From: an uncultured Pirellulaceae bacterium
GTDB lineage: Bacteria; Planctomycetota; Planctomycetia; Pirellulales; Pirellulaceae
Length of the DNA stretch: 33,162 nt
Reading direction: 5' to 3'
Assembly: GCA_937967505.1 (NCBI GenBank)
Contig: CALCJM010000115.1
Location: 1-33,162 of the forward strand
The position numbers and the translations under genes were made by a program. Positions 25,401-33,162 of this stretch are shown piece by piece (position 1 is the first letter of the stretch; each line of letters opens with the position of its first letter). The notes beneath the pieces are model-generated. The model made no database searches, had not been told where the DNA came from, and was given only the letters and a program-made list of their open reading frames with translations.

Positions 25401-26513
25401 ATGAATGACGCCGCCGGCTGGGTTTCCGCAATTTTGGTTGGTGGCATGGTGCTGATCAGTGTTGCGTTGTGGGGTTATGTGATCCGCCGACAGTGCACTG
25501 GCCAGCCGCATTTTTTTTCTGCGCGGCAGCGATTGATGCTGCCTTTGGGCCTAGTGGACATGCTGCTGGCGTTTGTGATGTGGATGACCGGACAAATGGT
25601 TGGCCTTGCCATCACATTCGCCGTTCTGGGCGTGGAGGAACTAGACCCGCTTTCGATCTCAACGCAGCAACAGGCCGTGCTGGGATATGCGGTGGGAGTC
25701 TGTACCTTGGTGACCACCATTCTGACGCTGGTATATCTGTATGCACGCTACCAAACTGCGAAAGTTTTTGGAGGCAGTCTGACTGGGTTGGCGGATGACC
25801 TTCGGCTGGGCATGCTGGTGTTTTTCTGTTTTGTGCCGGTCACATTATTGGTGCAGGCCGCACTGACCCAGATCTGGGAATACGAACATCCAACGCTTGA
25901 CTTAATCTCTCCGGATTCTTCGATGCTGACGATGCTTTCTGCGTGGTGGATGGCGGTGCTGGTGGCACCGGTTGCCGAAGAGTTTTTCTTTCGGGGCATC
26001 CTTCAAGGGTGGTTATCACGCTTGTTCGTGAACAATGTGCGACCTGAAGCCGCGCTGATCGGTGGCTGGCCCGGGCAGGGGCCGAATTCTACCTCCAGTC
26101 GCGAAACGCATGCGGGCGAGCCATACAGCGCCCCAACGGAGGCGGTGCAACCGGGCCAATTCAATCCGTATGCTCCCCCCGAAAACCAGCCACATGAAAC
26201 AGGAACGAAAGTTGAATCACCGTTCTACGTTGCCCGGTCGTGGGCACCGGTTTTCATTTCGGCGGTGTTGTTTGGCCTGGTGCATTTGGGCCAGGGGCCG
26301 GCTCCAATTCCCATTTTCGTTTTTGGGTTGGGGTTGGGGATGATTTATCGGCAGACGGGACGCATTGCACCCTGTATTGTCGCACACTTTTGCCTGAATG
26401 CCTTTTCCATGGCCGCCTACACGGTGGAGCAATTGTACTTTCGCGCTGATGCGGTTGAAGCGTCGCCGGTGGTCGCCCCGGCGCTGGCGTGGAGCTGGAG
26501 CATTGGTTTTTAA
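25401..26513 (+). CDS. CPBP family intramembrane metalloprotease
   Basis: This 370-residue polytopic membrane protein belongs to the CAAX-protease/bacteriocin-processing (Abi, RCE1-like) family. The three motifs are complete: EExxxR at E193, E194, R198 (AEEFFFRG); FxxxH at F291, H295 (FGLVH); and HxxxN at H329, N333 (HFCLN). Hydrophobic segments occur before, between and after. Between motifs 1 and 2 is a hydrophilic, Pro/Gly/Ser-rich stretch at about residues 213-275 (GGWPGQGPNSTSS ... YAPPENQ), which is longer than usual and looks disordered. Substrates are unknown. The GGAG about 6 nt before the ATG supports the start. It follows pgsA by 60 bp. Confidence 0.88.
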   Translation: MNDAAGWVSAILVGGMVLISVALWGYVIRRQCTGQPHFFSARQRLMLPLGLVDMLLAFVMWMTGQMVGLAITFAVLGVEELDPLSISTQQQAVLGYAVGVCTLVTTILTLVYLYARYQTAKVFGGSLTGLADDLRLGMLVFFCFVPVTLLVQAALTQIWEYEHPTLDLISPDSSMLTMLSAWWMAVLVAPVAEEFFFRGILQGWLSRLFVNNVRPEAALIGGWPGQGPNSTSSRETHAGEPYSAPTEAVQPGQFNPYAPPENQPHETGTKVESPFYVARSWAPVFISAVLFGLVHLGQGPAPIPIFVFGLGLGMIYRQTGRIAPCIVAHFCLNAFSMAAYTVEQLYFRADAVEASPVVAPALAWSWSIGF

Positions 26514-26581
26514 GTGATGGGGGCTGCGATTCATCCATCCACTCTCAAATTTTTGCGCTGCCGCGATGCCTTTTCTTTGGG

Positions 26582-26607
26582 CTCCACGCTCTGGCGAGCG
26601 TCGCCAC
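26582..26607. repeat. Fragment of the palindromic repeat (right end), copy D
   Basis: CTCCACGCTCTGGCGAGCG and the following TCGCCACGTT match the right end of copies A-C, including the GTT after the arm. The left arm and core are absent. It lies between the CPBP gene and the glucokinase promoter. Confidence 0.6.
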
Positions 26608-26635
26608 GTTGAACAGAGTTTGGGATCGCCGTCCA

Positions 26636-26664
26636 TTGTGGAAACTCGGCGAAAAATTTATACT
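26636..26664 (+). promoter_or_regulatory. Candidate sigma70-type promoter of the glucokinase gene
   Basis: TTGTGG (26636-26641) and TATACT (26659-26664) are separated by exactly 17 bp. The -10 matches consensus at 5 of 6 and the -35 at 3 of 6. The predicted transcript would have a leader of about 57 nt before the ATG at 26728. Confidence 0.45.
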
Positions 26665-26727
26665 GAACCGTCCAAACGTTGCCGATCAAACCGCCGAAGT
26701 CCGTTCTAACCCGTAGACAACATTGCC

Positions 26728-27750
26728 ATGCCTAACCAACCCTCTCCAACTCTCCCGCTGTTCGTTGGCGTTGATGTTGGCGGTACCAACATTAAAATTG
26801 GCATCGTCGATGATCGGGGCGAACGACTCGCCTATACAAAGTTTCCTACCCAAGCTGATCAATCGCCCGAAGCCTCCCTGCAGCGTATCAAGCCTGTTGT
26901 GCAGAAATTGCTGGATGAAGCCGGCCTGAAAATGAAGGATGTCGCTGCCGTAGGGCTGGGAACCCCCGGACCGATGGATACTGCACGAGGCCTGATTTTG
27001 ACGCCGTTTAATATGCCCGGTTGGCACAACTTCCCCATCCGCGATGCGCTGGCCAAAGTGCTGGACAAACCCGTCACCTACGCCAACGATGCTTCGGCGG
27101 CCGCGTTTGGAGAATTCTGGATCGGCAGTGGACGGCAATACGGCAGCATGATTTTGATTACCTTGGGCACCGGTGTGGGAGGAGGCATCATTATTGACGA
27201 TGTTTCCATCGATGGTGCCCACAGCCACGGTTCCGAGATCGGGCATATCTGCATCGACACGTCGCTTGATGCACTGGTTTGTTCCTGTGGCAAGTCCGGT
27301 CACTTGGAGGCGTACGCCAGTGCGACCGGGATCGTCAACCGCGCCAAAGAGGCTTTGCGGTCGCATCCAAACAGCTCATTGTTGGATCAAAACGCTGAAG
27401 CATCGCCACTGTCGGCACTGATGGTGTCTGAAGCGGCTGACGCCGGCGATGAATTGGCGCTCCAACTGGTCAGTGAAACCGCCATGTATCTGGGCCGTGG
27501 AATTGCTCAACTGGCTCATGTTGTCGATCCCGAAGCCTTCATTCTGGGTGGGGCGGTCAATTTTGGTGGGGCGGACACCGCCCTGGGACGGTCGTTTCTG
27601 GACGGGATTGTCGCCGAGGCCAAAAGGCTTACCTTTCCCGTGGTCGCCGATAATCTGGTCGTCAACTTCGCCCAACTTGGTTCTGACGCCGGATATGTCG
27701 GTGCGGCGGGCATGGCGCGAGCGGAATTTATGAAATCGGCATCTGCCTAA
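26728..27750 (+). CDS. ROK family glucokinase
   Basis: This cytoplasmic sugar kinase of the ROK (repressor, ORF, kinase) family most likely phosphorylates glucose. The phosphate-binding motif DVGGTN is at residues 16-21. The sugar-binding/catalytic block NDASAAAFGE has the likely catalytic base D121. LGTGVGGG follows at about 143-150. The zinc site is H173 (EIGH), C185, C187, and H192 where most ROK proteins have a third cysteine (CSCGKSGHLE). There is no N-terminal helix-turn-helix, so it is a kinase rather than a NagC/Mlc repressor. At 340 aa it is slightly longer than the usual 300-320. The ATG at 26728 has no strong SD; a promoter candidate lies upstream. LepA follows 157 bp downstream. 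Confidence 0.9.
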   Translation: MPNQPSPTLPLFVGVDVGGTNIKIGIVDDRGERLAYTKFPTQADQSPEASLQRIKPVVQKLLDEAGLKMKDVAAVGLGTPGPMDTARGLILTPFNMPGWHNFPIRDALAKVLDKPVTYANDASAAAFGEFWIGSGRQYGSMILITLGTGVGGGIIIDDVSIDGAHSHGSEIGHICIDTSLDALVCSCGKSGHLEAYASATGIVNRAKEALRSHPNSSLLDQNAEASPLSALMVSEAADAGDELALQLVSETAMYLGRGIAQLAHVVDPEAFILGGAVNFGGADTALGRSFLDGIVAEAKRLTFPVVADNLVVNFAQLGSDAGYVGAAGMARAEFMKSASA

Positions 27751-27907
27751 ACTCTCCGGCGGTCTATAATCTCCCCGCCACGCTATCCTAGCCACCACAG
27801 TGCAGACGCAGCCCCTTTCGAAGTTCCTGCTTCCAAAGGTCGCCAAATGCATTTTGGACGGCGTGGTCAACGAAACTTTCCTGTCCCAGCGTCCACAGCA
27901 GATTTTT

Positions 27908-29728
27908 ATGTCCGCGAAGATTGACCCCAAGAACATCCGCAATTTCTGCATCATTGCCCATATCGACCATGGCAAAAGTACGCTGGCAGATCGGCTGCTG
28001 GAGCATACCGGCACCGTCACAAAACGCGAGATGCAGGATCAGGTGCTGGATGATATGGAACTGGAACGCCAGCGTGGCATCACCATCAAGGCTCGCGCTG
28101 TTGCCATGCGTGTCAAGCACAAAGGGCAGTTGTATGAGCTGAATCTGATTGATACGCCAGGCCACGTCGATTTTCAGTACGAGGTTTCCCGGTCGCTGAG
28201 TTGTTGCGAAGGGGCGCTGTTGCTGGCCGATGCGTTTCAGGGCGTCGAAGCCCAGACCGTGGCAACCGGATATGCGGCCATTGAACATGATCTGGATATT
28301 ATTCCCGTCGTCAACAAAATTGACCTCAAGCACGAACGATCCGACGAAGTCATTCGCGAAATGGAACAGACCATCGGCATCAGCGGCGACGAGGTGGTCA
28401 AGGTCAGCGCCAAAACCGGGATTAACATTGACGAACTGATCGACGCGATCATCACGCGGATCAAACCACCGGTCTCCAATGCTGGAGCACCGTTGCAGGC
28501 GATGATTTTTGATTCGCACTATGACGAGTACCGGGGTGCGATTACCTATTGCCGGATCGTGGCCGGGAAGGTCCGGAAGGGCCAAAAGGTTCAAATGGTG
28601 CGGGCAAACAAAACGTATGAGGTGATCGAACTGGGGCAGTTCTGCCCCAAACAGACGCCGTGCGAAGAACTGGTTGCCGGGCAGGTGGGCTATCTGGTTT
28701 GTAACATCAAAACACTGGACGAGGTCAATATTGGTGACACGGTAAGCGGCATCGGCAAAGACGCCGCCGAGGCGTTGCCGGGATATCGCGAGCCCAAACG
28801 GATGGTTTACTGCGGGCTGTACCCGTCGGACGGGCAGGATTTTACCGAACTGCGCGACGCCTTGGGCAAGCTTTCGATCAATGACCCCAGTTTTGAATTT
28901 GCTGCCGAATCCAGCGACGCGTTGGGGTTCGGTTTTCGCTGCGGTTTCTTGGGGATGCTGCACATGGAAGTGGTGCAGCAGCGTCTGGAACAGGAATCGG
29001 ATGTGGATCTTGTTCAAACGGCTCCCAATGTAACGTATGAAATCCTGACCAAACGTGGCGAGACGTTGCATATCCATCGGCCGCAGGAGGTGCCTGATCC
29101 GGGTGAGATCGAGGAATTTCGGCAACCCATTGTGCGGGTGAATTTAATCCAGCCCGAAGAATATGTCGGTCAGGTCATGAAGTTGTGCCAGGAAAGACGT
29201 GGCATCCAGCAATCAACCGAGTACCTGTCGGCCTCGCGGATCATGGTGACCTATGACCTGCCGCTGGCCGAGGTGATCTACGACATGCACGATCGGCTGA
29301 AAAGCATTACGCGCGGTTACGGAACAATGGACTACGATTTGATCGGATACTTTCCGGCCGATTTGGCTAGATTGGATATTCTGGTCAATGGAAAAAAGGT
29401 GGATGCCCTAAGTGTCATTTGTCATCGCGCCGACGCCGATCGTCGGGGCAGGGCGGTTGTGAAAACATTGAAGGCGGAAATCGACCGGCATATGTTTGAG
29501 GTGGCGGTTCAGGCGGCCATCGGGTCTAGGATTATCGCGCGAGAGACCGTCAAAGCACTGCGAAAGAACGTCACGGCCAAGTGTTACGGTGGCGACATCT
29601 CACGAAAACGCAAGTTGTGGGCCAAGCAAAAGGAAGGCAAGAAACGCATGAAGTCTGTCGGCAGCGTTGATATTCCGCAGAAGGCATTCATGGCGATCCT
29701 GAGCACCGGCGACGAAAATCGAAAGTAG
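27908..29728 (+). CDS. lepA: Elongation factor 4 (LepA)
   Basis: LepA is a ribosome-associated GTPase that acts during translation and can back-translocate ribosomes. The GTPase motifs are G1 AHIDHGKST (residues 17-25), G3 DTPGH (82-86), G4 NKID (136-139) and G5 SAK at about 168. The EF-G-like domains II, III and V follow, and the LepA-specific C-terminal domain is at about 490-606 (KVDALSVICHRADADRRGRA, then SRKRKLWAKQKEGKKRMK). The length, 606 aa, is standard. The frame is open upstream to a GTG at 27800, but the family start (MSAKIDPKNIRNFCIIAHID) is the ATG at 27908. The stop is 5 bp before thiL, pointing to a shared transcript. Confidence 0.96.
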   Translation: MSAKIDPKNIRNFCIIAHIDHGKSTLADRLLEHTGTVTKREMQDQVLDDMELERQRGITIKARAVAMRVKHKGQLYELNLIDTPGHVDFQYEVSRSLSCCEGALLLADAFQGVEAQTVATGYAAIEHDLDIIPVVNKIDLKHERSDEVIREMEQTIGISGDEVVKVSAKTGINIDELIDAIITRIKPPVSNAGAPLQAMIFDSHYDEYRGAITYCRIVAGKVRKGQKVQMVRANKTYEVIELGQFCPKQTPCEELVAGQVGYLVCNIKTLDEVNIGDTVSGIGKDAAEALPGYREPKRMVYCGLYPSDGQDFTELRDALGKLSINDPSFEFAAESSDALGFGFRCGFLGMLHMEVVQQRLEQESDVDLVQTAPNVTYEILTKRGETLHIHRPQEVPDPGEIEEFRQPIVRVNLIQPEEYVGQVMKLCQERRGIQQSTEYLSASRIMVTYDLPLAEVIYDMHDRLKSITRGYGTMDYDLIGYFPADLARLDILVNGKKVDALSVICHRADADRRGRAVVKTLKAEIDRHMFEVAVQAAIGSRIIARETVKALRKNVTAKCYGGDISRKRKLWAKQKEGKKRMKSVGSVDIPQKAFMAILSTGDENRK

Positions 29729-29733
29729 CCCGG

Positions 29734-30696
29734 ATGTCGATCGAACACAAGTTGATTGACTGGGTAAAGCAGGTCTGCCGGACGCCCGCACAGAAGGCGG
29801 TGACCCTCGGGATTGGTGACGATGCGGCGGTCGTGGACCATGGCAATCGGTTGACTGTGGTTTCGACGGATCTTGTCGCCGATCGCGTGCATTTTGTTCT
29901 GGGAGAAACGCCCAATTCGCTTATCGGTCGCAAAGCGTTGGCGGTAAATCTGAGCGATTTGGCCGCGATGGCGGCGGTGCCCGTTTCAGCCGTCGTCAGC
30001 CTGTTGTTGCCTCGGTCGATGGAACTGGAACAGGCGCAGGAGATTTTTGGTGGACTGAAGGAGCTGGCGGACGAATTTGGTATCGCGGTGATCGGAGGCG
30101 ATACGAACTGCCACGATGGGCCGCTGGCGATTAATTGTGCGGTTACGGGAGTGGTTCCGCGCGACCGCGATGTCATCAACAGCTGGAACATGTCCGCGGC
30201 AAAACCGGGCGATGTCGTGCTGGCCTCGGGAAGCTTTGGCAACAGCATCGCCGGACAACATTTGGCTTTCCAACCCCGTGTGCGGTTGGCGATTTACCTA
30301 GCGGACAACTATTGCATCAACGCGGCCACTGACATTACGGACTCGTTAGCCATTGATCTGGCCGCTATCGCCAGTAAGTCGGGCTGTGGAGTTCAACTGA
30401 CTCTGGCCAACATCCCTGTTTCCACTGCTGCAATAGCGCTCGACGGGGAACCGGTGACGATTGGAAAAATCAAACCGATCAAGGTTTCTGCCTGCGTTGC
30501 TGCGGCGCTGTTTGATGGAGAAGACTTCGAACTTGTGATTACGGTTGACGCAGCGACGGCCGGAGCGATCCTTGCCGACAGCAACTGCCCAATTGCGTTA
30601 ACGCGTATCGGCGAAATGACGGCAGCGGGCGGTTTGCAGGTGGAGGATGATCACGGACGAATTGTTGAAATTCAGCCGCGCGGGTACCGGCATTGA
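29734..30696 (+). CDS. thiL: Thiamine-monophosphate kinase
   Basis: ThiL phosphorylates thiamine monophosphate to the active cofactor thiamine diphosphate in the cytoplasm. Family motifs include GIGDDAAV (residues 26-33), STDLVADRVHF (43-53, usually STDLLVEGVHF), GRKALAVNLSDLAAMAA and IGGDT with D123. DITDSLAIDL replaces the more common DVSDGLAxDL, a mild deviation. At 320 aa the length is normal. The ATG lies 5 bp after the lepA stop and the gene is followed 37 bp later by tsaE, so the three probably form one operon. The link is housekeeping rather than a shared pathway. Confidence 0.92.
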   Translation: MSIEHKLIDWVKQVCRTPAQKAVTLGIGDDAAVVDHGNRLTVVSTDLVADRVHFVLGETPNSLIGRKALAVNLSDLAAMAAVPVSAVVSLLLPRSMELEQAQEIFGGLKELADEFGIAVIGGDTNCHDGPLAINCAVTGVVPRDRDVINSWNMSAAKPGDVVLASGSFGNSIAGQHLAFQPRVRLAIYLADNYCINAATDITDSLAIDLAAIASKSGCGVQLTLANIPVSTAAIALDGEPVTIGKIKPIKVSACVAAALFDGEDFELVITVDAATAGAILADSNCPIALTRIGEMTAAGGLQVEDDHGRIVEIQPRGYRH

Positions 30697-30733
30697 AGAA
30701 CAGGTTCTCTAACAATCAGAGGGGAGGAAGATA

Positions 30734-31210
30734 ATGATTCATCTATCAGAAACTGTTATCAGCAACAGCCTGTCAGACACTGCCAAAATCGGGCAGCAAA
30801 TTGGCCAGGCTTTGAAACCCGGAACGTTGATCGGACTTGTCGGCACACTGGGAGCGGGGAAAACCAATCTAACGCAAAGCATCGGGCGTGGACTGGGCAT
30901 TGCCGACGGGAATGTGGTCAGCCCAACTTTCACGATCTGTGTGCCGCATCGTGGGCGTCTGTTGATGCTGCATCTGGATGCCTATCGGATCAACCAGCCC
31001 GAAGAAGTGGACGAACTGGGGCTTGATGAGCAACTGGAGGACGGTGCCGTCGTGATCGTTGAATGGTCTGACCGCATCGCAACATACTTGAGACCGTTGG
31101 ATCTGAAGATCCAGTTAACCGCTCCGTCCGAAACCACACGTTCACTGGCCTTTACCAGCCAATCGGCCAAGGGTGACGCCGTGGTCACTGCTGTTTCAGC
31201 GGCCAGTTAG
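30734..31210 (+). CDS. tsaE: tRNA threonylcarbamoyladenosine biosynthesis ATPase TsaE
   Basis: TsaE is the ATPase partner of TsaB/TsaD in making t6A37 on ANN-decoding tRNAs. The Walker A motif is GTLGAGKT (residues 37-44). SPTFT, HLDAYR and VIVEWSDRI are the family blocks that follow. At 158 aa the length is typical. The start has the strongest SD in the operon, AGGGGAGG about 6 nt before the ATG. It is the last gene of the lepA-thiL-tsaE set and converges on the PKS/NRPS gene with a 38-bp gap. That gap contains only a short GCCG/CGGC stem and no clear terminator. Confidence 0.93.
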   Translation: MIHLSETVISNSLSDTAKIGQQIGQALKPGTLIGLVGTLGAGKTNLTQSIGRGLGIADGNVVSPTFTICVPHRGRLLMLHLDAYRINQPEEVDELGLDEQLEDGAVVIVEWSDRIATYLRPLDLKIQLTAPSETTRSLAFTSQSAKGDAVVTAVSAAS

Positions 31211-31248
31211 TGTGTTTGGTGTGAGGCCGTTACGGCAATGAATGTCGG

Positions 31249-33162
31249 CTACTGTTTAAGAAAACGATTGGTCGCGTCAACGATATTGTGAAGGTGTTCG
31301 GATTCAAACAGCTCCAGGTGGCTGCCGGGAATCTGGGTGGTCTCTAGGTTTTCGGCGACATCGCCCCAGCCCATCTGGTCATCGTATTTGTATTTGCCGG
31401 TGTTTCCGGTGGCGATCACAACCTTTAAAGGCGCGTCAATCGTTGGTGGCAAGTAGCTTTCTTCCATCGCCATATGGCGCTGTCGGGCTTTTTTGTGACG
31501 CCAGAACATGCTGTCGATATTGGCATCGTCCTTCATGGACGAAACCCGATTTTCGATCTCCAATTTTGCCCGATCCCGGACCGATTCGGAAATGCGTTTG
31601 GTCAGGCTGAATGTTTTGGCGATCGACGAAGCCTCGGAATCCTGCTTGGACCAAAAACCCCGTAGACGTTCAAGGGCCGTACTGTGTTCCACTTTGGCCG
31701 GGTTGGGAATGTCAAAAATGATGGTCTGTTCAACGTCGTGACCAGCACGCCGCAGGTTGGCCGTCATCTCAATTGCCGCGACGCCGCCGAACGAATATCC
31801 CGCCAGTAGAAACGGTCCCTGTTTTTGAAACTTTAGCAACGATTGCACGTACTGGTCAGCGACCGCTTCGACGGATTCACCAACGCGGTGATCCGGATCC
31901 TTCAAAAATGGAGACTCAATCGCCCAGATCGCGCGATCTGTCATCAGCATGGAGGCAAACGCGCGATAGAACATCACGGCTCCGTCGGCACCATGCACCA
32001 ACATCAGAGGGGGCAAAGACGAATCGCCCTCTTTCAGGCACACAAAATGATCCGGGGCCAAACCTGCGGAAAAGACACCGCTGTTCGGTTCAGTTGTGTC
32101 GCGGTCAGTGACGGTTTCCGTTTCCATCGGAGCAACCAAACCAAGCTTTTGGCAAAGTTGATTGATCGTGGGGCTGGAGATTAGATGGGAAATGGGGACC
32201 AGTTTCCGGAAGGTCTGTTCAATTCGACCGATCAGGCCAACGGCCAACAGTGAGTCGCCACCTAACTGGAAATAGTCATCGTCAACACCGATCTCATCGT
32301 TGCCAAATTGGTCTCGCCAAATTTCCAACATCAATTCGACCGGTGAATTCTGTCCGGTCTGATGGTCGGATTCCTCCAGCTGTTTCAGGACGACGCTGCG
32401 TCCGTCCTCAATCGCTGATTGGCGGCGTGGTTCGAACATCTTGCGCGAGACAGTCACGCGCTGAATGTCATGTTGAGCCAAGATGCGTGCGAGGGCCTGC
32501 GCGCCTTCCTGGGCAAATAGAGCGTTTTGGGCCAGCTCGATCGCGAGGGCGGTTTGATCAGAGGACACCGTTTCGGTTCGGGCCGCCATGCCAACATCCT
32601 CAAAGGCAGGCCAGTTGACTGAAATTGTGCGCAGTCCAATCTGATTCAATCGGCTGGCCAGGCCGTCCAGCACATTGTTCGCACCACTGTAATCGACTTG
32701 TCCGAACATCCCGAAATCTGCCGAGATCGAAGAGAACAGAACGGTCACGCCGGCTGCCGGGCGACCGGCGGTTTGTTGGCCAGCCTGCCAGTCGGCGATG
32801 TGGCGCGCGGCCAACGCCTTGGGAGAATACACTTCACGCAGCATTTCCGGTTGTTTGGTCGCGATGATCCCGTCTCGCAAGATACCTGCGGTATGGAACA
32901 GGCCGTCAATCCGGGAATGCTGTTCAATCACGCCATCAAGTGCCGCCTGTAGTTGTCCAGCATCGCTCACGTCGGCGGTCACGATTTTGACCGTCGCTCC
33001 ATGTGATTCGATCTCTTGTACCGCCACGATGCGCTGTTTCAGCTTGGGATCTTCGGTGCTTTCCCAGTCCGCGCGATTGGGCAGCCCGGTTCGCCCGATC
33101 AGCACCAGATGAATCTTCTGGTATGTGCTGGCCCAGTGTCCCGCCATGGCGAGAGCCAAATC
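31249..33162 (-). CDS. PKS/NRPS megasynthase, C-terminal part: KR - carrier protein - thioesterase
   Basis: The frame is open to the right edge, so this is the final 637 residues of a larger assembly-line enzyme. First is a PKS-type ketoreductase (SDR fold): LVLIGRT, HTAGILRDG, LFSSISADFG, then VDYSGANN with the catalytic Tyr codon at 32689-32691; the N-terminal GGxG loop lies off the window. A carrier protein follows with LGGDSLLAVGL, whose Ser (32251-32253) carries phosphopantetheine; GGDSL looks more NRPS- than PKS-like. The last domain is a type I thioesterase with GYSFGG (Ser 31792-31794) and a C-terminal GSHLELFE with the likely catalytic His. Together these reduce, carry and release a polyketide or mixed peptide-polyketide product. 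The rest of the cluster lies outside the window. Confidence 0.9.
   Translation of the reverse strand, partial: DLALAMAGHWASTYQKIHLVLIGRTGLPNRADWESTEDPKLKQRIVAVQEIESHGATVKIVTADVSDAGQLQAALDGVIEQHSRIDGLFHTAGILRDGIIATKQPEMLREVYSPKALAARHIADWQAGQQTAGRPAAGVTVLFSSISADFGMFGQVDYSGANNVLDGLASRLNQIGLRTISVNWPAFEDVGMAARTETVSSDQTALAIELAQNALFAQEGAQALARILAQHDIQRVTVSRKMFEPRRQSAIEDGRSVVLKQLEESDHQTGQNSPVELMLEIWRDQFGNDEIGVDDDYFQLGGDSLLAVGLIGRIEQTFRKLVPISHLISSPTINQLCQKLGLVAPMETETVTDRDTTEPNSGVFSAGLAPDHFVCLKEGDSSLPPLMLVHGADGAVMFYRAFASMLMTDRAIWAIESPFLKDPDHRVGESVEAVADQYVQSLLKFQKQGPFLLAGYSFGGVAAIEMTANLRRAGHDVEQTIIFDIPNPAKVEHSTALERLRGFWSKQDSEASSIAKTFSLTKRISESVRDRAKLEIENRVSSMKDDANIDSMFWRHKKARQRHMAMEESYLPPTIDAPLKVVIATGNTGKYKYDDQMGWGDVAENLETTQIPGSHLELFESEHLHNIVDATNRFLKQ

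Noticed and set aside
27788-29125. Long minus-strand open frame (445 codons) opposite lepA
   Set aside because: It is fully antisense to a certain gene with all GTPase motifs, and its translation shows no family features; high-G+C third positions commonly give such shadows.
1-33162. CRISPR arrays, tRNA or rRNA genes, transposases, integrases, restriction or abortive-infection systems
   Set aside because: None were seen on either strand. The CPBP protein is sometimes labelled 'Abi', but it looks like a membrane protease next to pgsA and nothing around it suggests a defence island.

Overview
The window looks like chromosome of a planctomycete, probably Pirellulales (a Rhodopirellula- or Blastopirellula-like organism). 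The main evidence is the DUF1549/DUF1553 protein with a planctomycete-type cytochrome CxxCH domain, a Tat-type DUF1501 protein, an exported sulfatase beside them, and a giant tandem UvrA. Most gene starts lack a clear Shine-Dalgarno sequence. Base composition looks to be in the mid-50s % G+C by eye; it was not computed. No tRNA, rRNA, CRISPR array, transposase or integrase was seen.

Layout, left to right. Positions 1-398 hold the start of a secreted Pro/Asn/Gln-rich protein that runs off the left edge (minus strand). Then come rimO (plus) and, convergent with it, a large GH63/MGH1-like glycosidase (minus). A repeat-rich spacer separates this from a Wza-type polysaccharide-export lipoprotein (plus) that ends in a strong intrinsic terminator. 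Positions 7265-15116 (minus) carry a small carbohydrate-binding-like protein and a 2379-residue protein made of two complete UvrA copies plus a duplicated, unrecognised C-terminal domain. Positions 15401-21774 (minus) are the sulfatase -> DUF1549/DUF1553 -> DUF1501 cassette. An accessory stretch, 21775-23656 (minus), has a YubB/Api92-like protein and a membrane protein with a zf-HC2-like zinc finger; a Crp/Fnr regulator follows. From 24681 to 31210 the plus strand carries housekeeping genes: pgsA and a CPBP protease, a ROK glucokinase, then lepA-thiL-tsaE. The right edge (minus) is the C-terminal end of a PKS/NRPS protein (ketoreductase, carrier protein, thioesterase).

How the genes work together. 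The three-gene sulfatase cassette, the glycosidase, the CBM9-like protein and the export lipoprotein fit the polysaccharide-centred lifestyle of marine planctomycetes. lepA-thiL-tsaE is tightly spaced and probably co-transcribed. The Crp regulator and zinc-finger protein lie in the same direction about 170 bp apart.

The most unusual items are: (a) the UvrA tandem fusion, with four NBDs, an altered third ABC signature and a C-terminal extension that I find to be an internal duplication of a Trp-rich ~80-residue unit; (b) a family of ~95-bp imperfect palindromes (three near-complete copies and one right-end fragment) between genes; and (c) a near-perfect anti-SD match with a two-codon ORF just upstream of the sulfatase.
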